Of a stretch of DNA of 60,000 nt, positions 12,501 through 23,214 are shown piece by piece; position 1 is the first letter of the stretch, and the number at the start of each line of letters is the position of its first letter. Position numbers and translations under genes: made by a program. The notes beneath the pieces are model-generated. The model made no database searches. It saw nothing but the letters and a program-made list of their open reading frames with translations, and was not told where the DNA came from. Source of the stretch: Owenia fusiformis (Eukaryota; Annelida; Polychaeta; Sabellida; Oweniidae); contig CAIIXF020000004.1 of the NCBI GenBank assembly GCA_903813345.2, forward strand, positions 23,749,985 through 23,809,984. Direction: 5' to 3'.

Positions 12501-15500
12501 CGTTCGTCAAAACAAGTATCCTGGTTTCTAAAAATCCATTCGTCATTTTGTTGACGTACTTTAATTAAATGAAGCCTGCACGATCATTAGACTCCAGATT
12601 TTTATCTCCGTCAAATTCAATGTTTTTCCTTATTTTTCCGATTCTGACACTACACTTTAATCATATTCTTCGAAATTGGTAGGATACATATAGTTAAGAG
12701 TGTGCTAATAGTGTTAGCCTTTTGACGTCAGAAAGTATTTTGACCCACTTTTGAAATATGGTGTCGGAAAAGTAGGTCAAAATAATAAGTTCTCCTTTAA
12801 CGTATGAGTTATGAATGAATGAGAAAACTTTCTCAGAAATCCGAATCTACAAACCAAAGGACAGGTGGCGGTAAACCCCTCTTTTAGCCCCCCTACAAAA
12901 CAAGTATATATTGACATGTAATTGAAGAGGAAGTATGACTTATTACTTAAAATGTGATTTCTGAGAATTTTGACATTTGACCTTGACATTAGGGTGGTTT
13001 AAAGGTCAACTTTGAGAGATGCTATTTTTGTCAAAATTTTGCCATTTTCTAATACAAGAAATGAAAGCAATTGGCTTAATTTTGATTGTGACTGATAATA
13101 AGACATGTGAATGGAAATAAAAATATTCTTAATAAATTCTCACGGGCAATTAAAAGAAAATCTTGAGAATAAATCCCCATATGGGCATTTTTAGGGGGAC
13201 TAAATTTTCCTGTTTCAAAAATGAATGTTCTTGTTGCCTTTTCAGACTCCAACAGTATATTAAGCATGTTTTAAGAATTGGGATTTGATTATTGTTTTAA
13301 TGCCCATGGGCAATTAGGATAAAATGACTGCAATTAAATGCACACAAGGGCACTTCCATGAGAATGGATTTTCTTATTTCAATTGCATCTCACCAGTTTT
13401 CTAAACATGTTTGCCATATTCTAAATAGTTATAGGGTCACTTTTAATAAAAAAACAAAATGTTCCCATGTACGCTGTACTTGTAATGCATATAAATGACA
13501 AAGGGAATTGTGATCTTGGATTATATTGTAGTGAAATGAGTTCCAAGATTGATTAAAAACTATGTGTATATAGGCTTCAGTATTGTCTTCATTAACAAGG
13601 TCATCTGAATCAAGAGGTGTGTTACTTGCCTTCCCACAGTGTGTTATTGTATTTTCACTATTAAATAATATATAAAACCCTTTAAATAAATAAAGGTTTT
13701 GTAGTTTTTAATATAAGGCCCTTCATCAGAATGCCAACATATAATTAATTTTGAATGGCCTAATCTGTACATGCAGTTATGTACATTGTAGTGTACATTT
13801 ATGCCCAGGTTAGCAGTCATATTGAAAACATAAACCAGTCAGCCTTATTTTCATCACAAAATTTAAGTTTTAGTGGTGAGCCCACACTCCCACAACAATG
13901 GTATTTGCAGGGAAGCTACCTCACAGTCTCTGCATTATACAGTTTCAATATCTTTTTTGTGGGAGTTTGGGCTGAAATGAATGAAAGGGAATGAGCACGA
14001 TGCTAAAACTTGATGACAAAGTGAACAAAAATGACAATGTTTTCCAGATTTGCATTAGTAAACTTCATATATAGCTGGATTTTGTTAATGTTCTACTCCG
14101 AATGCTTGTATGCTATATGTTCCATATAATAAATTCTATATAATGATAAGTTTTGATATTATTTTGAGGGTAAACATAGTGTGTACCCATATTCAGTCTT
14201 GTGATAGGGGTTCTTACTGCCATTTTTTTCAAAAAATCTGAAAACTAATGCCACTTTTTTAAATTGCACATTTCAAGAAAAAAGGTTTATCTACAATTTG
14301 CAATCGGTTTTAAAAGTAAATGGAAGAATGAGTTTTTTGGAAAAAGTCTAAGTGGATCAATAGTCTGTTAAATGGACCTGTTCTTTCGATCCGTCTTCAG
14401 GTTCAGAAGTTATGGCGTTTTGAAAACTCAAAAAATCAAAAATTTTGAAGTGTAAAATACGAGATATAGACTGAGTATAGCTTAATATAATGAAAGCCTT
14501 TAAAAGAAGGGGACCTCAAAAGCCACCTAGCTTTAAAATTAGGACACCAAAATCCCTAGGTCAAAATTTAGGTTAAATTTATAGCTTTTCCATATTTTTG
14601 AGATTCTGACACTATGATTAAATGATTTGCTTCAAATTTTTGTATACAGGTAGCAAAGAGTGTGCTTATAGTGTTAGCCTTCTTCCGTCAGAAAGTATTT
14701 TGACCGACTTTTGAGATATGGTGTCCGAAAAGTAGGTCAGAATAAAAATTCTCCAAATTTAACGTATGAGTTATGAATTAAGGGTAGAATTTTCTCTGTA
14801 ATCTAAATCTGCAAACCAAATTTCGATTTGAATTCCGGTTGTGAACTTATGGCGTTTTCAAATTTCGAGAAAAATCGTTCTGATGATAGCCTTATAGAAA
14901 GTCAAGAGTAGTGAAGAAATATTGAAACAAAAATACCAGTGCAGTCCATTTTCAGGTCCAAGTCCAAGTCAAGTTCCAAGTCTAAGTCCAGATCAGGTCC
15001 GCGTCCAGTCAAAGTCCAGGTTCAGGTCCATGTCCAGTCCGGTTCCAAGGCCAGTCCAGGTCCAAGCGCAGTCCAGGTCTAAATCCAGTCCAAGACCAGC
15101 CCAGGTTCAATCCAGTCAAGGCCCAAGTCCAGTCCAAGGCCAGTCTTAGTCCAGTCCAGGCCCAATTCCATGTCTGAATCCAGTCAAGGTCCAAGTCCAG
15201 TCAAGGTCCAAAGCCAGTCCAATCCAGGTCCAAGTCCAGTCCAATGTCTAGGCCCAAATCCAGGTCCAAGTCCAGTCCAGGTCTAGGTCCAAGTCCAGTC
15301 CCGGTCCAAGTCCACTCCAGGTCCAAATAAAGTCCAGTCTAGGCCCAAGTCCAACCCAGGTCCAAGTCTAGACCAGGCCAGCTCTAAGTCCAAGTCCAGC
15401 TCGGAGTCCACTCAAGGTCCAAGTCCAGTCCAGTCTGTCTTTCCATCCGTCCGTCCATCTGTCTGTCTAGAAACCCCAGAAGATCTGTCATCTGGAGTCT

Positions 15501-18500
15501 GAAATTGAACTTGTTTCCACAGTCTAGTTATTAGTATTATTACCACCGTTTATACGTATTTATCAAAATAAAACGCGGGACATATGTAGGTATCTAAATA
15601 TAAGGTTAAATATCGCTGCGCGTATATCATGTCACCAACTCCTTAATTAGACGTCCTAGAAATTTCATACCATGGACTACCACTGAAGGGGGAGATTTGT
15701 AGATAACATAAAACATAGAACCCCTGGTCACCGAATCCTGGCTACGCCACTGCATATTTAAAGTGGATTAATCCAGTAGCCGACAGCCAAATGTTGTATT
15801 CGAGAATACAAGCTTAACGAATGTGATCCATTAAGGTCAGGATGCAATATAAACCCTCAATTGGGTCACATGGTATTTTTCAAATCTGAATCACTCCTTT
15901 CCCAAAATGTCTACATCTTTCACCTTTGCACAACGAGTGCACTAATATGTACCTAGAAAAGAGTGTAAAGAAGAATGTAAATGTATAAAAATCAAGAGAA
16001 TTTCGTGAAAAAAATTCAGAAAAATTTCAGAAAATGTTTTCACTGAATTTTTGCTTATTTTCTCTTATATACATTTTACAAAACAAATCTTTTCACCAGT
16101 CTTTTCTAGGCACATAAGTGCACTCTTTGTGCAAAACTGGAAGATGTAGACAATGTGTGGAAGGAGTGATTCCTGTTTGAAAAATAACATGTGACTCAAC
16201 ATGAGGAATGCAGAAAAATTCCGAACATGCACCTTGACCTTAAAGAGAGAAAAATGTACAGGTCAAGCATAACTGAATAGAAAATATGGAAAATGAATTA
16301 TTTTACCTTATATACAGGGTGTTCCATATGTTTCAGGAATGATGCTGTGTTTTATTGGTTTTCTTTTCAATCTTATTGAATTTTTGACACAATGTGTCTA
16401 AACATGTTTTGAATAAGTTGGCAAAGTTTCATATCGTGAAGTTCAGTAGTCTTAATTATATGGTTGCTATAGTAACCTAGGGGTAGGGTATGTGGAGCAG
16501 GTGTAACAACGCGCAAAATATATGAAATATTTGTAAAAAATAGTTTTTTTGTACGAAATGTGACTAAGTTTTAAGTTGTCAGAGTTGGATCAAACTTGTC
16601 AGTAATTAAACAAAAATTAAGGTGGATTCCAAAAAGTAAAAAAATGTCATCACCCTTGATCACATCACAATTTTAACACCTGTCATGTCATGAGTCACAA
16701 AGGAGAATAAACACAGGTAATTTTGGACGAGCGGCCATCTTGAAAAGTGAAAAAGTCATTAGCAAAGGAAAACCTTCGACTTAGGCAACACACAACAATC
16801 TATGACAAGACATGACATGTGTGAATAACAGTTTCCTGCAGCAGTCACAATTAAACTCCTGACGAATGCACATGGGGACTCAATGATGGTAACCTCTAGA
16901 GTGTATGAGTGGTACAAGCGGTTCAAATCTGGAAGGGAAACTGAGACCGATTATCCAAAATGTGGACATCCGAGAACAGTGAGAGCGCTAACTAATGCGG
17001 AAGGGATAGATGCTGAAATAATGATGATGGCTAATAAATGGTGTGATATCATTTTTAATTTCCAGGAATCCACCTTTATTCTTTTTAATTTCCAACAAGT
17101 TTGATGCGACTATGACAAATTAATACTTTGAACACTTTATACAAAAACTACTATTTTTACAAAAATGTCATGTTTTGCGCGTTGTTACACCTGCTCCACC
17201 TACCCTACCCCTAGGTTACTATAGCAACCATATTATTCAGTCTACTGAGCTTCATGATATGAAATTTCTCCAACTTATTCACAACATATTTGGACACATT
17301 TGGTCAAAAAATCAGCTAGATTGAAAAGAAAACCAAGAAAATACAGCATCATTCCTGAAACATATGGAACACCCTGTATGTTGTAAAATTATCATTCAAT
17401 CGTTGTGTTTGGTGAATAGACTAGATGCGAGTAGAAGTCTTGATTTACATGAACGTCATTAACTATTCAAAATTCAATCAAAGTGATGTCATATTTGAAA
17501 TTTACATGTAAAAGTGAATCTAGAAATATGGTTTCGAAAATTGTTTATCAACTTTGAATTTTTTGGGGAAATGTGACTTCTATTTCGGGGAGATTTCCCA
17601 TAGACGCCATGTTACCAAATCACAAAAAGTGAGTTATATCTTTTCTTGTATTAGACAGATAACATTTTCTTTTAGTGGACATATTTTAATTTGCATAAGG
17701 GTGATATGAAAATTGAACAACTAAAACAGATGTAATTTAAGTTAAAGGGAACTTTCTAGTCCGCCATGCTATCTGACCCGAACGAGCCACCTGGGGTGGA
17801 ACTAGTAACTAACTACACGCATCTGCGTTATTAATGACATACTATACTAGTACCATGCAAATTGATACACAGTTTTTACTATTTTACATTGAATATGCGT
17901 ACTATATCAAGAGAAATTCTAGCATAAGCCAAAGAAAATTAACAAAGCTTTCATATGGTTATTTTCTAAGCTTGTATTCGCAAATGTACCATTTGGCTTT
18001 CGGGTAAAGGATTAGGATTAGTAAGATTACTTCAGATAGCCGTCGATTAAAAATGTTGGGCTTTTCACAAGACACGCTAATCTGTTTTGGAAAATATATA
18101 ATTCTCTAATCTGATTTGGAATTCCAATTCTCTCAAAATATTCTCATGAATTTCTTCAAATCCATGTTTAGACCAAGGGCGAACGTAATACCCGAACGTT
18201 TGGTACACAACTAAGCCCCGGGTATTAAATAAGCCCTTGTTTAGACTGAGGATTGAAAGCTGAAAACAGAAGTAAACTGTTGTACCTTGAGAAAAGTGAT
18301 GTTTGTTTAATCTATAAAAGACAGGAAGTCAAAATGTTACTAATGGGAATCAAAGTGATGAAGATGGCAAAGAAGCGTTCTAATCCAGATTTTGTAATAA
18401 AGCATACGAGCAGTGGACATACTTCTGGATCTGTTGAAATACTTTACCAAAGCTCGCAAATGCAGGGCTTAAGACATCATCCACTCTGTTTCTTCCTTAC

Positions 18501-21084
18501 CATTCTCCAAAATGCAGGACTCTCGACATCATACATTCAGTTTCTCCATTGCCATTCTCCAAATGCAGGACTCCAGACACGTCATCCACTCTATTCTTTC
18601 CTTATCATTCTACAAGCAGGACTCCAGACATCATCCACCCTGTTTCTGCATTACCATTCTCCAAATTCAGGAGTCCAGACATCGTCCACTCTTTTTCTAC
18701 ATCATTCTCCAAATGTAGGGCTCAAGACATCATCCACTCTGTTTCTTCCTTACCATTCTCCAAATGCAGGAGTCCAGACATCGTCCACTCTTTTTCTACA
18801 TCATTCTCCAAATGCAGGACTCGAGACATCATCCACTCTGTTTTCCCCAAATGCAGGACTCCCGACATCATACATTCTGTTTCTCCATTGCCATTCTCCA
18901 AATGCAGGACTCAAGACATCATCAACTCTTTTTCTACATCATTCTCCAAATGCAGGACTCGAGACATCATCCACTCTGTTTCTTCCTTACCATTCTCCAA
19001 ATGCAGGACTCCAGACATCATCCACTCTATTATTTCCTTATCATTCTCCAAGCAGGACTCCAGACATCATCCACCCTGTTTCTGCATTACCATTCTCCAA
19101 ATGCAGGACTCAAGACATCATCCACTCTGTTTCTTTATCATTCTCAAAATGCAGTTCTCTAAATATCATCCACTATGTTCCTAAATAAGGAATAGAGTTG
19201 ATGATGTCCGGTGTAAAAGGGTAGGAGGTCCTATTAATTTATGGTCCTACTCTCCATTGATTATATGGTGACCTCTTTCCCTTATTATCTTATACACAAT
19301 CAGAGCCAGTAAGGGCGTTTAAAAAGGGGGACCATAATCCCTGGGGGACTATAATTTTTTTCACACCGGTGTAAAAGAAATTATGGTCCCCTGAGGATTA
19401 TGGTCCCCTTTCCTCAAGGCCCTTTCTGGCACTGACTGTGTATAAATAATAAGGAAAATAATTGTGCTTTGGTCACCATATAAGTCAATAGAGAGTAGGA
19501 CCAAAATTTGATAGAACCACCTACCCTTTTACACTGGGCTCCTACGTAAGAAGAACGAAGTAACAAACAAGTGATGTGACATATGATGTTCAAAAGGTTT
19601 CATTTCATTTTCATTTCATTTATTTATTTTCAAACATCTGGTGAAACATACAGATAAGGCGGATGACACCCTAATGGGCATATTATCCGCACAGAGAAGA
19701 TGAACATGACAAGCAGTGTTGTGTAAATTATGTATCTCCAGCCTCGCACTCCCCACCTCATCTATTTCGAATTCGCTTACACTATATGTAACCACCGTTC
19801 AAATAAACTAATATACTATTTGATATCATATTTCGCTTCCTTATTTCTCCATCGTTAACAGTTTATTCTGTATTTTAAAACATGGCTACAATTCTTGACT
19901 TTTTACTTTCAGCTAAACCTATGCGAGATGCAATTAGGAACACATTCGGTTCAGTAAAGAAATTTTCAAGCTGGCAGATTCGAACCGTATTTCTATATGG
20001 CGATGCAAACAATTCAGTCCTTCCCAATGAAATAGATGAAGATCTTCTAATCGGCAATGTCCCCGATGGTTATCAACATATGACAGAAAAGGATGCATTT
20101 GGTTTTAAATGGATTCAACTATACTGTCCAAGAGCAAAGTATGTTTTCCGAATAACACATGATGTATTTGTAAACCTCACTAAAGTGATAAACTATCTTA
20201 ATGATATACTCGAGCAAAACGTCACGAGACTTTATCATGGTCATCCAGTGTATAACTCCACGATTCGTCATGGTGGTAAATCAAAACTTTTGAGCCCTAC
20301 ACATATGCAATGGAAAATCAGTTATCCAACGTACATCGCAGGCTGTGGCATACTCTTCAGCCAATCGGTGATACGGGATCTGCATTTCTTATTGTGCAAA
20401 TTACCGATATGTTTCCCCGATGATACATACTTTGGCGCTTTAATGGAAGTACTCGGAGTGCCAGCTACTGGACATAAAAAGTATGTGTTACGGTTCTATG
20501 ACAAAGAGGAAGTCCGTTTGGGACAAGATCCGAAAAATGTAGCTGTTGTTATACATACGAAAACCACACTCGTCCATTATTACAATGTATCGTATCCTAT
20601 TAATATACAAAAACTTTTGTGGGAGGTATATTTAGACAAGGATCCACCAATTACTCCAAAACGCAATACTCCAGAACTCAATTCTCCAAAGCGATATACT
20701 AGTTCTTCAAAACTCAATACTCCAAAACGCAAAACGCAAAATGTTAAACTGAAGAATACTCCAACATTCAATAGTAGTACTGCAAAACTCAATACTCAAA
20801 AACTCAGTCCTCAAAAACCCAATACTAGTGCTGTTAAACTGAAGAATACTCCAACACTCAATAGTAGTACTGCAAAACTCAATACTCAAAAACTCAAACT
20901 CAGTCCGCAAAAAAACCATACTAGTGCTGCTAAACTGAATACCCCAAAACTCAATAGTAGTACTGCAAAACTCAATACTCAAAAACGCAATTCTCAAAAA
21001 CTCAATCCTCAAAAACCCCATCCTCGTGCTGCTAAACTGAATACTCCAAAACTTAATATTAGTACTCCAAAACTCAATATTTAA
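9113..21084 (+). CDS. Beta-1,3-galactosyltransferase-like (GT31) gene, two exons
   Basis: Predicted type II Golgi glycosyltransferase of the B3GALT/B3GNT fold. Join 9113-9551 with 19913-21084: donor G|GTATGT, acceptor TTACTTTCAG|CT, phase 1, giving 535 residues. Residues ~18-38 are a signal anchor; M12 is an equally good start, supported by the duplicated exon upstream, whose ATG aligns with it. Family motifs run in order: [23 protein letters not shown] across the splice, then the acidic-triad block, then [13 protein letters not shown], then FPDDTYFG. The metal-binding DxD, usually DDD before VF, reads T228-H229-D230 here, so catalysis may be altered or lost. The last ~140 residues are a Lys/Asn/Thr/Ser repeat tail unusual for GT31 enzymes. 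The donor or acceptor sugar cannot be told. Confidence 0.85.
12082..12160. repeat. (CCAT/CCAC)n microsatellite
   Basis: Imperfect CCAT and CCAC tetranucleotide run. Confidence 0.9.
12595..12850 (+). repeat. Dispersed ~230-bp repeat, copy A
   Basis: Aligns with 14575-14820: both carry GATTCTGACACTA, GAGTGTGCT-ATAGTGTTAGCC, GTCAGAAAGTATTTTGACC, AAAGTAGGTCA and AACGTATGAGTTATGAAT in the same order and orientation. No coding content. Confidence 0.75.
14575..14820 (+). repeat. Dispersed ~230-bp repeat, copy B
   Basis: Second copy of the repeat at 12595-12850. Confidence 0.75.
14945..15440. repeat. CCAGTC/CCAAGT minisatellite
   Basis: Hexamer-based array of GTCCAG, GTCCAA and variants, about 80 hexamers, ending in a CCGT/CTGT tetranucleotide run at 15437-15470. 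Translated frames give Ser/Pro/Gln or Trp/Leu/Asp strings and are not genes. Confidence 0.9.
15833..16243. mobile_element. Fold-back element, full copy
   Basis: The ends pair: AAGGTCAGGATGCA at the left and TGCACCTTGACCTT at the right. Within each arm GGGTCACATG/CATGTGACTC, GAATCACTCC/GGAGTGATTC and GTCTACATCTT/AAGATGTAGAC pair in turn. The centre is AT-rich. A truncated relative lies in INTS6 intron 2 at 42903-43190. Confidence 0.8.
16315..17376. mobile_element. Mariner-type element with ~330-bp TIRs
   Basis: Flanked by TA on both sides (16313-16314, 17377-17378). The ends read CAGGGTGTTCCATATG and its complement, and inverted homology extends roughly 330 bp inward. The unique centre encodes a transposase N-terminal helix-turn-helix remnant. 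No catalytic part remains, so it is non-autonomous. Confidence 0.85.
16850..17020 (+). pseudogene. Mariner-like transposase N-terminal (HTH) remnant
   Basis: The frame around 16855-17015 reads [11 protein letters not shown] then [20 protein letters not shown] and GHPRT. This matches the second helix-turn-helix of mariner-family transposases (SRTQVFEWHKRFKEGR-type). The catalytic DDE/D domain is missing. Confidence 0.75.
17424..17823 (-). mobile_element. Dispersed ~430-bp repeat, copy 3 (inverted)
   Basis: Reverse complement of the 519-948 family; begins GATGCGAGTAG and ends CTACACGCATC on the plus strand. Start and end mirror each other, supporting short TIRs. Confidence 0.75.
18470..19180. 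repeat. 51-bp minisatellite, ~13 units
   Basis: Unit: CAAATGCAGGACTCCAGACA + TCATCCACTCTGTTTCTTCC + TTACCATTCTC, with shorter 45-bp variants carrying TTTTTCTACATC. Both lengths are multiples of three, which explains three overlapping open frames on the plus strand. The longest (18253-19188, 311 codons) has ~70 non-repeat codons at its start but no recognisable domain. I treat it as non-coding pending RNA evidence. Confidence 0.9.
19206..19539. mobile_element. Long near-perfect palindrome (fold-back element)
   Basis: Two ~165-bp arms meet with no spacer at ACACCGGTGT (19362-19371). Outer ends are GTGTAAAAGGGTAGG and CCTACCCTTTTACAC; GGTCCTACTCTC pairs with GAGAGTAGGACC. No coding content. It sits between the 51-bp minisatellite and GT31 exon 2. 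Confidence 0.9.
19585..19720 (-). mobile_element. Probable LINE/SINE 3' end
   Basis: A TTTCATTTCATTTTCATTTC tract (A-rich ATGAAA repeats on the minus strand), then a short unique stretch, the usual look of a non-LTR retroelement tail. Family not identified. Confidence 0.4.
19913..21084 (+). CDS. GT31 gene exon 2 (catalytic domain and repeat tail)
   Basis: Carries most of the catalytic domain and then, from ~20650, a degenerate tandem array encoding units such as [20 protein letters not shown]. The frame ends at TAA (21082-21084). The same frame continues beyond it with the same repeat style to a TGA at 21256-21258. Confidence 0.85.
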
Positions 21085-21258
21085 AAAGGCAATTCTCAAA
21101 AACCGGTACCCAGTACTAGTACTACTAAACTGGATACTCCAAAACTCAATATTTCGACACATGATGGTAAATCAAAGGTTTTGAGTCCTGTACAAGGGAA
21201 CCAAAAAAGGAAACAAAAAACACAAAAGGATCAAAAAATTGAGGAAACACTTCACTGA
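21085..21258 (+). other. In-frame extension beyond the GT31 stop codon
   Basis: Fifty-seven further sense codons follow the TAA in the same frame. They keep the repeat style ([12 protein letters not shown]) and end in a very basic Lys/Gln-rich stretch. They include GKSKVLSP, close to GKSKLLSP inside the catalytic domain (nucleotides ~20274-20297). Either the tail was longer before a TAA arose, or a part of the exon was copied here. Confidence 0.6.
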
Positions 21259-21334
21259 TGCCTTGGTCACATTTGCTCCGATCCATCGGCCGGCGCCAGG
21301 CCAGTGTTTCAATATTTCATTCAATTTTGAATTA

Positions 21335-22647
21335 CAGGGTGACCCAAAAAAATGCAACCCTCCATTTCTTCAATATTTTTCTTAAATGAAGATTAACTGC
21401 TCTGAAATTTGGCGCACAAGAACTTCATTCAATGTGAGATCCTCTGGCAAAGTTTCAATAATCATAGTTTTATATTGATAGAGTTATGGTCGTTCCAAAA
21501 TATGCTCCAAATATCATCCATTTCCAATGTTAGGTTTTCGGATGAATCGCATTCCCTTCTTTCTGAACATGTAAACTCAAGAAATAATGTGTTCTGGGAT
21601 CAAAAATTCCAGATGAAGTGCTTTAAAGGCCCCTTCATTCTGTTAAATGCACAGCTTGGGCTGCCAATTTCCAAACATGAAATCATCAGCCCCTTTTGGT
21701 TTGAGGTTGATATGGCAACACTGTACACTCTTAAAAATGAATTACTTGAGTATTTCCCAAGTATTTCCCAAGTATAAAAATTACTTAAAGTTAAATACTT
21801 AGTTTTACTTCATTTTACTTAGGTCTAACTTATATTGTCATTTTGAGTTTTTTAATTGCTTAATTATGTAAATGAGTATTACAATTACTACAGTAAGTAT
21901 TTCAATTTCTCTCCTTGCATTAGTGAATTCACCATAAATGAATTACTTAAAAATTACTTAAAAATTATTCAGTAGTTCAAGATTATTTAAGTAATTTTTG
22001 ACTTAAAATGAGTAGTACAATTTCTCAATATAAGGAAATCCAAGTAATAATTTTTAAGAGTGTAACTGTTAACACACAGCGCAATATTGGCGTTCCCAGG
22101 AAGTTCTAGCCAGTTCTAGAGTGACATAGAGGCTTCAATAGACAAGAACAGTGGTTCTAGAAGGATGGAGCTACTCCTCACACTTCTAATGATAGCATAG
22201 CCTGGCTCACTAGTCATTTCTATGAGAAGATTATCTCTCCTAGGACGGAGAACCCATGGTCATCCCACAGTCTTGATCTCAATGCCCTTGACTTCTATAT
22301 ATGGGGTTATTTAGAGGATAATGTGTATGAAAATAACCGTATCGCAATTGCAGAACTCCCAACAAGCAATGGCTGCAAAAATTTGAGCCATACCCATGGG
22401 GAAAATGCATCCGTGTTATGAACAGTTTTCGTTGAACATTGCAAGTTTGTTTTCAGCGAAATTGACGACATCTGGAGCATATTTTGAAACAACCATAACT
22501 CTATAAATATAAGACTATGATTATTAAAATTTTGCCGGGGGATCCCACATTGAATAAAGTCCTTGTGTGCTAAATCTCAGAGCAATTCAATTCCATTTGA
22601 GAAAAATATTGAAGAAATGGAGGGTTGCATTTTTTGGGGTCACCCTG
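21335..22647. mobile_element. Mariner-type element with ~190-bp TIRs
   Basis: TA on both sides (21333-21334, 22648-22649). Ends are CAGGGTGACCC and its complement; the arms match for about 190 bp. The interior has a decayed transposase C-terminal half. It begins 77 bp after the extended GT31 reading frame. Confidence 0.9.
22150..22390 (+). pseudogene. Mariner-like transposase catalytic-domain remnant
   Basis: Translation near 22160-22350 gives QDGATPHTS, PRTENPWSSHSLDLN and LDFYIWGYLEDNVY. These are the second-Asp and third-catalytic-residue blocks of DDE_3/mariner transposases (QDGAPPHYS..., PPRSPDL, LDFFLWGYLKDRVY). The N-terminal half is missing and the frame is broken. Confidence 0.85.
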
Positions 22648-22649
22648 TA

Positions 22650-23078
22650 AATACTCAATCGGGCGCCGTAGTGAAAATCTGAGCAAATATGTCCAAGGCA
22701 TAACAGTCAATTGAATACTATATAAACCTTTTTTGTGAAAATATTAAGCCGAAAAATAGCACACCAAGCTTGTATTCGCGAATGCAACTTCCGGCTGTCG
22801 TCTATGGGATTAACCTACTTTTTGATAGTGACTAACTCATTTAAATATGAATGGAATAGTGTTAAGTAATATGCATAAAAGGAACGTGATCACTGTTCGT
22901 CGACAAACGGGTTGTTCGTTATTTAAATTCAAAGTGACGGATTAATTGATAGGTTAATCCGGTAGTCGGTAGTTGCATTCACGAATTCACTCAAGTGTAT
23001 GCTCAAAGTGACTATGTTTTAGAGACAATACATGTAATGTTAATATTTAGTTCAACATTATATTAATGTATAATACAT
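22650..23078. other. Gene-free spacer
   Basis: No gene, RNA or recognisable repeat. Confidence 0.4.
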
Positions 23079-23080
23079 AC

Positions 23081-23212
23081 GAGGTTTGATCTTTAAGTTC
23101 TCATAACATCTCTCTCATTTCCTCCCTGCACATTCTGTGAAAATTTCAGACGAAAACATTGAAAAATAAATAAATTGGAGATATATTATGAGAACTTTAT
23201 GATCAAACCTCG
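23081..23212. mobile_element. 132-bp TA-flanked MITE
   Basis: TA flanks (23079-23080, 23213-23214); TIRs of ~28 bp start CGAGGTTTGATC and end GATCAAACCTCG, with AGTTCTCATAA pairing TTATGAGAACT. Typical mariner-derived miniature element. Confidence 0.9.
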
Positions 23213-23214
23213 TA

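Larger units (their letters stand above)
9552..19912 (+). other. GT31 intron, ~10.4 kb, repeat-filled
   Basis: Starts GTATGT and ends TTTCAG. It contains the repeats listed separately: two copies of a 230-bp repeat, a CCAGTC minisatellite, a fold-back, a mariner-type element, the third 430-bp repeat, a 51-bp minisatellite and a long palindrome. An open frame of 147 codons at 10258-10701 has no recognisable domain. No independent gene was found. Confidence 0.8.

Noticed and set aside
14922-15194. Ser/Pro/Gln-rich and Trp/Leu-rich frames
   Set aside because: Products of the hexamer minisatellite.
20580-21162. Minus-strand frames of 70 and 151 codons
   Set aside because: Antisense to the GT31 repeat tail.
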